A stretch of 64,000 nt of DNA from Paraglaciecola polaris LMG 21857 (GTDB taxonomy: Bacteria; Pseudomonadota; Gammaproteobacteria; Enterobacterales; Alteromonadaceae). The stretch's first letter is position 1. Every line of letters begins with the position of its first letter. A program made the position numbers and the translations under genes. The notes under the pieces were generated by a model that did no database searches, was not told the origin of the DNA, and worked only from the letters and a program-made list of their open reading frames with translations. The stretch covers positions 1 to 64,000 of the forward strand of contig NZ_BAER01000038.1 of assembly GCF_000315055.1 (NCBI RefSeq), given 5' to 3'. Positions 1-8,554 of the stretch are shown here, one piece after another.

Positions 1-40
1 TCGCACAGTTGGTGCTGGCGTAGTATCTAAAATTCTATAA
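1..40 (+). CDS. tuf: Elongation factor Tu, C-terminal end (partial)
   Basis: Only the last codons are in the window. From base 2 they read RTVGAGVVSKIL followed by TAA at 38-40. This matches the highly conserved end of bacterial EF-Tu (family ending GRTVGAGVV-K-I). EF-Tu is the GTPase that delivers aminoacyl-tRNA to the ribosome. The gene continues upstream of the window, so nothing can be said about its start or operon. A hairpin terminator follows 25 bases after the stop. The call rests on 12 residues, but the string is very characteristic. Confidence 0.85.
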   Translation, partial: RTVGAGVVSKIL

Positions 41-65
41 TCGTTTAGATTAAGCATGTTAATTA

Positions 66-89
66 AGGTCACTTAGGTGGCCTTTTTTT
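66..89 (+). terminator. Rho-independent terminator of tuf
   Basis: Stem AGGTCAC (66-72) pairs with GTGGCCT (77-83) with one G-T wobble across a TTAG loop, followed by a run of T to 89. It is placed just after the tuf stop codon and read on the plus strand. Confidence 0.85.
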
Positions 90-238
90 ATGCCTGTAGA
101 AAGGTAAAATGGCTTTAGATCTACAATGGCGCGTTGGTATTGGCTTCTACTGAGAGCTGCAGCGCATTTTGTTTTCGCTGTACTTCGCATAGTGATTGGG
201 TATTATTATCCAAGTGAACCGTAAGCTACTGATGAAAA

Positions 239-931
239 ATGATTAAGCCGTTAACTATCTATTTATTTTTAGGATTATCTTTTGCTCACTTTTTCGCTCA
301 AGGCAGTCAAGCCACTATCGTTCTAAAAGTGGGAGTTCCTGCCTTTCCGCCTTTTGCATACCTAGACGAAAATAATCAATTATCGGGTGCAATGGTGGAT
401 TACTTTGACCTACTCGAACAGGACACAGGATATAGATTCGATATTATACTTGAGCCTTATTCCCGAGTTATCGCGGATGTTAAACAAGGTAAATTAGATC
501 TTGCGGTTATTTTTCGTAATGCTCAGCTCGAAGGTTATGCAGATTTCATTGGTCCTGTGTCAAAATCGAAGGTGATTGTTTTACCGCAAGCCGAAAAAAA
601 TCTGGTTGATTATGGTCAGTTACTGTTACTTGATCATATTGGGGTTGTTCGAGGGGCAAGTTTTGCTAAACGTTTCGATGAGGATGCTCTGTTAAAGAAG
701 CTTTCAATCAGCGATTACGCCCAAGGGCTCAATTTGTTGCATTTGAATCGCGTTGACGCCGTAGTGGGTTCATTAGAAGGACTCGAATATAATATTTTAG
801 CATCCGGTAAAGCGTTTGAAGACTATGGTCAACCATTGCTGCTGACGGAAAAAGAATACTGGTTGCATTTTTCTAACCTTTCTTCCAATAGGCATATTGC
901 CCCTCGGCTAAAGCAAGCAATAGATAAGTAG
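239..931 (+). CDS. Small periplasmic solute-binding-like protein (SBP family 3)
   Basis: A 230-residue protein with an N-terminal signal peptide (about residues 1-25, hydrophobic LTIYLFLGLSFAHFFA). It is followed by a family-3 solute-binding fold: a start such as KVGVPAFPPFAYLDENNQLSGAMVDYFDLL, and later a region like IADVKQGKLDLAVIFR. Members bind amino acids or other small molecules in the periplasm, either for ABC import or as stand-alone sensors. No permease or ATPase gene is adjacent, so a transport role cannot be shown; in this lineage such solitary proteins are common. No good ribosome binding site precedes the ATG. The ligand is unknown. Domain call is fairly sure, role is not. Confidence 0.75.
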   Translation: MIKPLTIYLFLGLSFAHFFAQGSQATIVLKVGVPAFPPFAYLDENNQLSGAMVDYFDLLEQDTGYRFDIILEPYSRVIADVKQGKLDLAVIFRNAQLEGYADFIGPVSKSKVIVLPQAEKNLVDYGQLLLLDHIGVVRGASFAKRFDEDALLKKLSISDYAQGLNLLHLNRVDAVVGSLEGLEYNILASGKAFEDYGQPLLLTEKEYWLHFSNLSSNRHIAPRLKQAIDK

Positions 932-1096
932 TATCAAGCCGATCTCATCTACCAGCTATACCGCTCAGCTGACTCATCAAAGATAAAAACTGATGATGGC
1001 CAGTAATACTTGATCACATTTCAAATAAATTTTGCTTAAATAAAGTCAGTATACTACCTGAATTATCCCACCTTAGATTACAAACAAGGATTCAAT

Positions 1097-2149
1097 ATGA
1101 ATTACTCGAAACTGGGCCGCAGCGGCCTAGCGGTGTCACGCGTATGCTTAGGCTCAATGACCTGGGGGGTGCAAAACACGCAACAGGACGCAGATGAGCA
1201 AATTGAGTTTGCCCTTGCACAAGGTGTGAATTTTATTGATACGGCTGAATTGTATCCTGTGCCGCCATCAGGTGAAAAGTATGGGCATACTGAAATGATC
1301 ATTGGGGATTGGTTGCGCCGTCAACCGGAGCGACGTAAAGATATTATTTTGGCGTCAAAAATAGTCGGCCCGGGGTTATCTTATATTCGAGAAGGACGCA
1401 AGGTGTCAGCGGAGTCGGTTATACAAGCCGTAGATGCTTCATTGAGACGCCTAAATACAGATTATATCGACTTGTATCAATTACATTGGCCTAATCGTAC
1501 GTCTCCTCATTTCGCTAAACACGCAGTGGGTCGAGTGAATTTCTCTGCTACAGACACCGCGGCTGAGACTGCGCAAATGTTGGAAATTTTGCAGGCGCTA
1601 AACACTTGTGTTGAACAAGGAAAAATTCGGTTTTGCGGGCTTTCTAACGAAACTCCTTGGGGATTACAACAGTATCTTAATCTAAGTGAGCAGTATAATT
1701 TACCGCGTATGGTGTCCATGCAAAACGAATTTAGTTTACTGCATGCTAAAGATTGGCCCTATCTCCTCGAGCATTGCGTCGCTGAACAGATAGCATACCT
1801 TCCTTGGTCTCCCCTTGCTGGGGGGGCTCTTAGCGGGAAGTATTTGAATAATCAACGCCCAGCGGGCAGTCGTTGGAGTTTTGAGCAGCGAAATGGCATT
1901 TTTAGGGACACAGCTAATACTGCCTTAGCCGTGGCGGGTTATGTGGATGTCGCAACAGCCCATGGCTTGACTCCGTGTGAACTTGCACTGGCATGGTGTG
2001 ACGGTGTCGATGGGGTAACGTCTACGATTATCGGCGCCACGAATATGCTGCAACTCAGGGAAAACATAACCGCTTTTAGTAAGCCACTGAGTGAACAGGT
2101 TAAAACAGATATAGCCAGTGTGCTAAACCAATATCCAGCACCGTTTTAA
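1097..2149 (+). CDS. tas: Aldo/keto reductase, Tas-like
   Basis: A 350-residue NADP(H)-dependent aldo/keto reductase. It begins NYSKLGRSGLAVSRVCLGSMTWG, has the family's catalytic Asp and Tyr in FIDTAELYPVPP, and an HWP string in DLYQLHWPNR. The C-terminal IIGATNMLQLRENI segment is the cofactor phosphate-binding region. Length and the ELYPVPP motif fit the E. coli Tas protein (346 residues) better than other AKR subgroups. Tas suppresses a tyrosine auxotrophy in starved E. coli, but its natural substrate is unclear. AAGGA lies six bases before the ATG. The gene stands alone, with a weak hairpin after it and gcdH downstream on the same strand. Confidence 0.88.
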   Translation: MNYSKLGRSGLAVSRVCLGSMTWGVQNTQQDADEQIEFALAQGVNFIDTAELYPVPPSGEKYGHTEMIIGDWLRRQPERRKDIILASKIVGPGLSYIREGRKVSAESVIQAVDASLRRLNTDYIDLYQLHWPNRTSPHFAKHAVGRVNFSATDTAAETAQMLEILQALNTCVEQGKIRFCGLSNETPWGLQQYLNLSEQYNLPRMVSMQNEFSLLHAKDWPYLLEHCVAEQIAYLPWSPLAGGALSGKYLNNQRPAGSRWSFEQRNGIFRDTANTALAVAGYVDVATAHGLTPCELALAWCDGVDGVTSTIIGATNMLQLRENITAFSKPLSEQVKTDIASVLNQYPAPF

Positions 2150-2160
2150 TTTTTATGAGA

Positions 2161-2187
2161 CCACGGATATCAGTCTGTGGCCTTTCT
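2161..2187 (+). terminator. Weak hairpin terminator after tas
   Basis: CCACGGA (2161-2167) pairs with TCTGTGG (2174-2180), one G-T wobble, loop TATCAG, followed by the pyrimidine-rich CCTTTCTT. The T run is short and interrupted, so it may be a partial terminator, leaving some read-through into gcdH. Confidence 0.5.
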
Positions 2188-2208
2188 TAGACACGCTTGG
2201 AGGAAAAG

Positions 2209-3393
2209 ATGACTGAACATTCGATGGCTAAATTTAACTGGCAAGACCCTTTGAACCTCGACGCTATGTTAAATGATGACGAGCGTCTGATTCGAGATAC
2301 CGCCCATCAATATTGTCAGCAAAAGCTAATGCCCAGAATATTGCAAGGTAACCGACACGAACACTTTGATCGCGACATTATGTACGAAATGGGTGAGCTC
2401 GGGTTATTGGGTTGTACTTTGCCGCAACAATACGGATGCGCAGAGGTTAACCATGTCAGTTATGGTCTGTTAGCGAGAGAAGTCGAGCGGGTTGATAGCG
2501 GTTATCGTAGTGCAATGAGCGTGCAGTCATCTTTGGTCATGTATCCTATCTTTACGTTTGGAAGTGATGAGCAAAAACAGCGTTATTTGCCTAAACTGGC
2601 GAGCGGCCAATGGGTGGGATGTTTCGGTTTAACGGAGCCAAACTCCGGCTCAGATCCCGGAAGTATGCTAACCCGAGCAGAAGAGGTCGACGGTGGATAT
2701 GTCCTAAACGGTAGCAAGATGTGGATAACGAATTCACCGATAGCAGATGTCTTTGTCGTTTGGGGTAAGCTCAATGGGGTGATACGGGGATTCATTTTAG
2801 AAAAAGGCATGGTTGGATTGTCAGCTGCTAAAATCGAAGGTAAATTTTCGTTACGTGCATCTATTACCGGTGAAATCGTCATGCAAAGTGTTTTTGTCCC
2901 AACCGAAAATATTTTGCCACACGTACAAGGGTTAAAAGGGCCCTTTAGTTGTTTGAATAAGGCACGTTACGGAATAGCTTGGGGGAGTCTAGGCGCGGCA
3001 GAGTTTTGCTGGCATCAAGCTCGACAATACTGTTTAGACCGAGAACAATTCTCCCGACCACTGGCAGCCAATCAATTGATCCAAAAGAAGCTTGCCGACA
3101 TGCAAACTGAAATTTCGATCGGGTTGCTGGCTTGCCTACAAGCGGGCCGTTTATTAGATATAGATTCACTTGCTCCAGAAGCCATTTCGCTTATTAAACG
3201 TAATTCCTGCGGTAAGGCGCTTGAGATTGCACGTATGTCCCGGGACATGCACGGTGCAAATGGCATATCGGATGAATTTCACGTTATTCGTCATGTGCTC
3301 AACTTAGAAGCGGTAAACACCTATGAAGGTACGCACGATGTGCATGCGCTTATTTTGGGCCGAGCGCAGACTGGCCTATCAGCGTTTGGTTAG
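2209..3393 (+). CDS. gcdH: Glutaryl-CoA dehydrogenase
   Basis: A 394-residue FAD acyl-CoA dehydrogenase that oxidatively decarboxylates glutaryl-CoA to crotonyl-CoA in lysine and tryptophan breakdown. The segment [12 protein letters not shown] carries the arginine that, in human GCDH, binds the substrate carboxylate. [14 protein letters not shown] is the flavin-binding signature. [16 protein letters not shown] near the C-terminus holds the catalytic glutamate. These residues separate it from ordinary chain-length acyl-CoA dehydrogenases. The start is taken at ATG 2209 because GGAGGA lies immediately upstream (2199-2204); a TTG at 2197 is in frame but overlaps that site. Its last 44 bases overlap, tail to tail, the end of the GGDEF-EAL gene on the other strand. 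Confidence 0.93.
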   Translation: MTEHSMAKFNWQDPLNLDAMLNDDERLIRDTAHQYCQQKLMPRILQGNRHEHFDRDIMYEMGELGLLGCTLPQQYGCAEVNHVSYGLLAREVERVDSGYRSAMSVQSSLVMYPIFTFGSDEQKQRYLPKLASGQWVGCFGLTEPNSGSDPGSMLTRAEEVDGGYVLNGSKMWITNSPIADVFVVWGKLNGVIRGFILEKGMVGLSAAKIEGKFSLRASITGEIVMQSVFVPTENILPHVQGLKGPFSCLNKARYGIAWGSLGAAEFCWHQARQYCLDREQFSRPLAANQLIQKKLADMQTEISIGLLACLQAGRLLDIDSLAPEAISLIKRNSCGKALEIARMSRDMHGANGISDEFHVIRHVLNLEAVNTYEGTHDVHALILGRAQTGLSAFG

Positions 3394-5506
3394 CGGTTGT
3401 GGTTAGGTAGTCGCAAAACTGGGCAAAGGGTAATGGGCGACTAAATAAGTAGCCTTGGGCGAGATTACAGTGATTTAACTGCAAGAAGTTACGCTGTAAT
3501 TCGGTTTCTACGCCCTCGGCAATGACATTTAGTTTTAAACTATGAGCCATGGCAATTATGGCTAAAATTATGGCTTTATCATTCTCATCATTGACTAAAT
3601 CTTGAATAAAAGAACGGTCGATTTTTATATGATCGATTGGCAGCTTCTTGAGATATGAAAGTGAGCTATACCCAGTACCAAAGTCATCAATTGAAACACT
3701 GACTCCCAGTTTTCTTACTTCGGTCAATAAAAACTGCACTTTATCGTAGTTATCAACTAACACACCTTCTGTAAGCTCTAGCTCTAATTGATCCGGTTGG
3801 ATGTGATTATTCTTAATTGATGTGCGAATAAAATCTAATAAATGTCTGTCGCTTATCTGCCGGGGCGATAAATTAACTGATAGCTTACAGTTCTGTCCCC
3901 TGTGATTAAGGGTGCTAATCATTTCACACGCCTTGGATATGACCCACTTGCCAATGGGAACGATCAAGCCTGTTTGCTCGGCAATAGGAATAAATTCGTC
4001 AGGGCCTATTTTTTCAGTGTCTAAACGGTTCCAGCGCAATAATGCCTCAGCCTTAAGAATAGTGCCGGTGGTAAGGTCGAGCATGGGTTGCAAAAACAAC
4101 TCGAATTCATGATTGGTAATGGCATTTTGTAGGGCATTTTCTAACTCTATGATGCGCTGTGAAGCATCTTTGAGTTTTTGTGAATAAAACTGAACACTAC
4201 TTTTAGTTGCTTTTTTGGCATTAAATACCGCAAGATCAGCAAATTTCATTAATGTTTCGGCGTCGTCCGCATCCCGAGGGAAGCTGGCAGCACCGATATT
4301 TAAGCCGATTTCACAATGTGTGCCGTTAGGCAAATAGAAGGGTTGGGTTGCGGTCTCAATCAGTATGTGGCCTAAATCGATACATTGCTGCTCGGTAACC
4401 GTTTTCTGACGAATAATGGCAAACTCGCCCCCGCCGATACGGGCGAGCATATCGCTGGCACTTATGTGTGGAGCAATGCGTTCGACCAATTCTTGGATGA
4501 TTTGATCGCCTCTAGAATGACCATGAATTTCGTTAATGCGCTTAAAATTCTTAATATCCAAATACAGCAGGTAAAACGGCATAGCATTATTGACCGATTG
4601 CTCGAGCTGCATCCAAAAATACTGGCGATTCGGGATATCTGTTAGGGCATCATAATGAGTGAGTTTTTCGTTATTCTGTAAGAGATGTTTAACCTGAGAA
4701 ATATCATTGACGATGAATACCCAGTGCGTGATTTGCTGAAAATCTGTTTTGACAGGATAAATAGCGAGTTTAAGCCATTTGCCATTACCTGGCGGTTGCA
4801 GCCAGAATAGCTCTCCACTCCAGCGACTTCCTGTACTGATCACTCTTTCAAACTCAGGATATTGCTTTTCAAATAGCTGCAAAATAAGTTGATAAGGTTC
4901 GGTTTCTGCCTGAGCCAATTGTGTGTCAAACACACTGTAAAGCGCGGGATTCTGGCTAATCGGTTGCAGGTTGGGTGACAAGATTGCTACACCGACTTCG
5001 GTTTTTTCGATGACTTCAGTAATAGGTTGTTGAATATTTTTAAGGGTAGTGGATTGATTCAGCAATTCATCTAAACGTTGATGAATATACTCTTGTTGGG
5101 CGACGATTTTATCGTTAGATAACAACAGCTCTCGAGCTGACTGTAAGGTTTTTTGCCGCTGCTTGAACAGATCTAGCACATTGTCAATAATCAAATAAAA
5201 GTCGCCATTATCCATAGTGGCGTAAGCATTTAATTTTAGCTCTTGGTCATTAATTTTTTCATTCCAAATGCCCGATTCTATTTTTCCGTAATCAGCATAT
5301 TCCCAAAACTCCTCTGCCTGCATTAAAAAGTCATCTAAAAATGGACTGTCGCAAGGACTGGTAAAGCTCTTTTCTTGTCGTGCTTGGGGAAGCAATAAAT
5401 CTATCCATTCATGCTCCGCATATAGGGTTTCATAATGATCCGCATCGAGTCGTTTAAATACACAACAATCGATGATCCCCAATGCTTTAAAAAGAGAGAT
5501 ATTCAC
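3350..5506 (-). CDS. PAS-GGDEF-EAL cyclic-di-GMP protein of the small-GTPase operon
   Basis: A 718-residue protein with no signal peptide or membrane segment, so probably cytoplasmic. Residues 1-150 form an unrecognised N-terminal region ending in a helical stretch. A PAS-like domain follows (about 165-272), then a GGDEF-family domain (about 283-440) and an EAL domain (about 455-705). The cyclase signature is GGGEF (358-362), with Gly where Asp or Glu is needed, and no RxxD inhibitory site precedes it, so cyclase activity is doubtful. The EAL domain looks complete: EALLRW at 487, then [26 protein letters not shown] and AEGVE. It is therefore predicted to hydrolyse c-di-GMP. The gene is last of four in an operon; its start overlaps the GTPase stop by four bases, suggesting translational coupling. 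The N-terminal region may receive the GTPase signal (inference). Confidence 0.9.
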   Translation of the reverse strand: MNISLFKALGIIDCCVFKRLDADHYETLYAEHEWIDLLLPQARQEKSFTSPCDSPFLDDFLMQAEEFWEYADYGKIESGIWNEKINDQELKLNAYATMDNGDFYLIIDNVLDLFKQRQKTLQSARELLLSNDKIVAQQEYIHQRLDELLNQSTTLKNIQQPITEVIEKTEVGVAILSPNLQPISQNPALYSVFDTQLAQAETEPYQLILQLFEKQYPEFERVISTGSRWSGELFWLQPPGNGKWLKLAIYPVKTDFQQITHWVFIVNDISQVKHLLQNNEKLTHYDALTDIPNRQYFWMQLEQSVNNAMPFYLLYLDIKNFKRINEIHGHSRGDQIIQELVERIAPHISASDMLARIGGGEFAIIRQKTVTEQQCIDLGHILIETATQPFYLPNGTHCEIGLNIGAASFPRDADDAETLMKFADLAVFNAKKATKSSVQFYSQKLKDASQRIIELENALQNAITNHEFELFLQPMLDLTTGTILKAEALLRWNRLDTEKIGPDEFIPIAEQTGLIVPIGKWVISKACEMISTLNHRGQNCKLSVNLSPRQISDRHLLDFIRTSIKNNHIQPDQLELELTEGVLVDNYDKVQFLLTEVRKLGVSVSIDDFGTGYSSLSYLKKLPIDHIKIDRSFIQDLVNDENDKAIILAIIAMAHSLKLNVIAEGVETELQRNFLQLNHCNLAQGYLFSRPLPFAQFCDYLTTTANQTLIGQSALGPK

Positions 5507-6006
5507 TGTTCAGCCTCACTTAGTAACTTTTGAGCAAGTGTCGAAAATAATAGCTCTACGTTTGCTCCGCTTTTCGCGCTTGTATGGAACGTATGGCTAA
5601 ATGGATGAGAAAGTTCCGCTAATTCATCTTCGCCCCAGTGCCAGGTACTATCTAAATCAGCTTTATTAATCGCTAAAATGGCGGGCACATCTGATACATC
5701 ACGGGCGAGCTTGAAAATTTCAATGCCTTCAATAAGGGATTGAGATCGAGTATGATCGACGACTATGATGATTGCGGCAGCGCCCCTTATATACTTGGGC
5801 TGAAAGCCGCAATAGCGATCAATACCTTCTATATCCCAAAGCATGAGTTGCACAGAGTCGCTCTGACACTCAACACGTTTTTTATCAATCTTGACCCCGA
5901 TAGAAGTAAGGTACTTATCAGAAAAAATCCCTTCTACAAATTGTTTTATGAGACTTGTTTTCCCCACTCCTGAGGCGCCTAGTAAGCATATTTTTTTTTG
6001 GATCAT
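5503..6006 (-). CDS. Ras/Rab-like small GTPase
   Basis: A 167-residue single-domain GTPase of the Ras superfamily. G1 is GASGVGKTS (residues 10-18). G2 is Thr34 within LTSIGVKI. G3 is WDIEG (57-61). G4 is NKAD (114-117). G5 is TSAKSG (142-147). In G3 the usual DTAGQ reads DIEGI, so the catalytic glutamine position holds Ile62; intrinsic hydrolysis is probably slow and a partner may be needed (inference). There is no lipidation motif. Prokaryotic relatives include MglA and the poorly known Rup-type proteins; sequence alone does not place it in either. It lies 16 bases after the OmpA-type gene and overlaps the GGDEF-EAL gene by four bases, so all are very likely made together. Confidence 0.9.
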   Translation of the reverse strand: MIQKKICLLGASGVGKTSLIKQFVEGIFSDKYLTSIGVKIDKKRVECQSDSVQLMLWDIEGIDRYCGFQPKYIRGAAAIIIVVDHTRSQSLIEGIEIFKLARDVSDVPAILAINKADLDSTWHWGEDELAELSHPFSHTFHTSAKSGANVELLFSTLAQKLLSEAEQ

Positions 6007-6022
6007 AATATATTGCTGTCCA

Positions 6023-7792
6023 CTACCGCTGTGAGGCTTGGGTTGTTATTACGTTAAACAATACCTTGCGCGCACCATTACCCGCAGCAGGTACATCAAT
6101 TATGCCAATACCAATGGCATTAAGTTTATCAGCGGGCATACCATAACCGTGCAGGGCATTCTTAACCTCTTGGGCACGTTTGATGCTCAACACTTCATTA
6201 TAGGATTGAGAGCCGTTGGCGTCACTGGCACCAATAATAATAAAATTAATTTCAAGCTTGGCTTTACTTGCAAGGGTTAATAGCGATGCGCCCTGGGAGG
6301 CGATCAGCCTAAGTGCTTTCTTTGCTATAGGACTCAGTTGGGTGCTATTGCTAGCAAACTCCACAGATGTGCTATTGATTTGGCTAATTTTGAGATTAAT
6401 AAGTGTATGAATACTAGTATCGTCATCGATATCTAAGTGTTCTGAGTCACTCACATTAATAGCGGCCAATACATCTTGAGTATTCACTAAGCCGGGTAAT
6501 TTTGTTATGGCTGCTTTTAATTCATGTAACTGTTGTTGAGATAGCTCGCCTGCTAGTGTGAACGTATCGCCCGTTCCGGTTAAGGTTACACTAGGATATT
6601 GCACTAAAAGCGATTTCACGCGAGCTTGTATTATGCTGCTCTCTAAGGATAAGTAAGACTTCTCGGTCAACCTGACAGCTGGTTCTGGGATGTTATTTTC
6701 ATGCAACCATAGGGTGATAGGTTGGGCGTGTGGGTCACGTAACACATCCAAAATAATATTTTGTATGCCGTCTCTATGAACTCGAACGAGCATTATACCC
6801 GGTTGCTGATTGATCCCTTGGATACGATCAACATAGCTTTGTATCATCCATAACTTGTATGCGTAGTAACTAGTGCCAAAAGCAACCAGTAACAAAATGG
6901 CCCAAGCCATCCATGGTTTTGACTTTTTTAAATTGGCTGATTCTTTTAGTTCAGATACTAGGCAGTCCATCAATTGTTGATCGCAGTCTGCGAACGGGGA
7001 TGCATCACCATTAAATTTCCCCAAAGAACCTTCGTATAGATTATGAATTTCTTCTACGGTTAATTGCAACTGATCTGCGACTTTTTGTGGCATATTGCCG
7101 GTCACCGCCGCGACCAAAACTGCGCTTGGACCTGCCTTTACCACTAGGGTGAAATCGTCCGTTTTAACAATATCCAAACCTTGCTCGTTGCCATCTATAT
7201 TGGGCTTAAACGAGTCCGATACGAAATCATTGATGGCCGTTAACATCGAAGAAATAAGATCGGCATCTTCTGACGTTTGCTGGTTGTAGGACACACTGTT
7301 AAGCAGTAAACCGGTTTCCCGATGAATCAAAAACACTTGTTCAACACGATAGTTAAATGTTTGGCTGGCAACGTAGTTTGCATAGGGTACGCCTGCTTGG
7401 CGCGCTTTAAGGCGCCAAGTTAAACCCTTAATCGTCAGGCTATTTTCGAGTAATTGATTGGTGCGTTCGATAAATTCGCTTAAAAATGCGGTCACCGATT
7501 TACGCACGACACTGCCGACTATAGGGTATAAATAGCCGACAAATTGTTCTTTACGATTCGCGACTGAGTATTCCACTGATTTATCAACCAGGGGCGCCAT
7601 GACCTTTTTGACACTCCCGTCTTTGTCTTGACGATCTTTGAGGGCTTCTGAAAACACCTCAGCAACAATTTCTCTGGCCTTTGGACGTATGGCTTCAGTA
7701 ATATGTTCGTTGTTTTTACCAAACAGAATCTGCCGCAATTCGTGAAGTTGCGGTTCATGTACAGACTCGTTATTACTTCCTTGGGTTGGCAT
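6023..7792 (-). CDS. Membrane protein with cytoplasmic regulatory region and periplasmic OmpA domain
   Basis: A 589-residue protein with one central membrane segment (about 293-315, WMAWAILLLVAFGTSYYAY). The N-terminal half (1-292) has no signal peptide and lysines and arginines before the helix, so it should face the cytoplasm. It begins with a short LHELRQILFG motif (17-26) shared with the neighbouring coiled-coil protein. Residues about 149-245 (from YRVEQVFLIHRETGLLL to AVTGNMPQKVADQL) have the strand-helix pattern of a roadblock/longin-like domain, a common small-GTPase partner fold; this is inference. The periplasmic half holds a BON-like segment (about 385-445) and an OmpA peptidoglycan-binding domain (about 470-585, with GASDANGSQSYNEVLSIKRA). 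The likely role is to connect the cell wall to the GTPase encoded next. Confidence 0.85.
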   Translation of the reverse strand: MPTQGSNNESVHEPQLHELRQILFGKNNEHITEAIRPKAREIVAEVFSEALKDRQDKDGSVKKVMAPLVDKSVEYSVANRKEQFVGYLYPIVGSVVRKSVTAFLSEFIERTNQLLENSLTIKGLTWRLKARQAGVPYANYVASQTFNYRVEQVFLIHRETGLLLNSVSYNQQTSEDADLISSMLTAINDFVSDSFKPNIDGNEQGLDIVKTDDFTLVVKAGPSAVLVAAVTGNMPQKVADQLQLTVEEIHNLYEGSLGKFNGDASPFADCDQQLMDCLVSELKESANLKKSKPWMAWAILLLVAFGTSYYAYKLWMIQSYVDRIQGINQQPGIMLVRVHRDGIQNIILDVLRDPHAQPITLWLHENNIPEPAVRLTEKSYLSLESSIIQARVKSLLVQYPSVTLTGTGDTFTLAGELSQQQLHELKAAITKLPGLVNTQDVLAAINVSDSEHLDIDDDTSIHTLINLKISQINSTSVEFASNSTQLSPIAKKALRLIASQGASLLTLASKAKLEINFIIIGASDANGSQSYNEVLSIKRAQEVKNALHGYGMPADKLNAIGIGIIDVPAAGNGARKVLFNVITTQASQR

Positions 7793-7800
7793 GGCCGAGG

Positions 7801-8334
7801 TTACTCGTCATCGCCAGTTTCTAAGTTAGAGGCAACCGTTGCGAGTAACTTCGCCAGCGTTTTACGATCTGTCTTGGAAGAGTTCAGTTCATTGGAAACT
7901 TGAGTCAATTGCGCTAGTGCTTGCTTTAATTGTTCGGAAAACTTATTTGAAAGGGCATTCAAGTCATGATCAATGCGTTTATGTAATTCATCATTCTCTT
8001 GTTTACTCGCCGCTTCTGCCATTTCCAGTTCAGACGACAAATTTTTACTTAGGGTAAACAACTCATTTGCTTTGCTGTCTTGACCTTTGTCGGCATTAAG
8101 TAGCTTGTCTTCCAGTTGTTGCACGTGATGCTCAAGTGCACTCTGGAGTTGATTGAACTGCCGCGTGGTTTGTTGCTCAAGTTGTTTGAGCTGAGATTGT
8201 AGTGACTGCCCGAGTTGCGTCATTTTTTGCTCGAGGTCTTTTTGTGCATCCCCAAAAACGATCTGTCGAAGATGCGCTAATTCAGAGGCGGGTGATGATT
8301 TATCGTTTTTGTCTGGAGAATGCTTTTCTGTCAT
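7801..8334 (-). CDS. Coiled-coil protein, first gene of the small-GTPase operon
   Basis: A 177-residue acidic, soluble protein with no signal peptide. After a polar start it has the motif LAHLRQIVFGDAQKDLE (about 18-34), then a long glutamine- and leucine-rich coiled coil (about 35-150). It ends in DRKTLAKLLATVASNLET. The LRQI(V/L)FG motif is also at the start of the OmpA-type protein, pointing to a shared docking site. There are eight bases between this stop and the next start, so the genes are co-transcribed. The start ATG faces a 220-base region shared with the divergent abgT gene. No known function; probably an assembly partner of the membrane protein or GTPase (inference). Confidence 0.75.
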   Translation of the reverse strand: MTEKHSPDKNDKSSPASELAHLRQIVFGDAQKDLEQKMTQLGQSLQSQLKQLEQQTTRQFNQLQSALEHHVQQLEDKLLNADKGQDSKANELFTLSKNLSSELEMAEAASKQENDELHKRIDHDLNALSNKFSEQLKQALAQLTQVSNELNSSKTDRKTLAKLLATVASNLETGDDE

Positions 8335-8554
8335 CTGAATATCCTTTTGGCAGTAACAATTTAAAGCTTAAATCTTTTATAACAATAAAGCGTTCTGCCT
8401 GATATATAAACACTTTTTTATCAAAAACTAAGCGTTTTGCACGAATATTCATCAGTAAATAAACACCCTTGTCTGAACTCTAACGTTTACTAAGTGAATT
8501 AGGTACTATAGGTGGGTAACCGTGAAATCGGATAAAAATAATTAAGGAGTCGGT

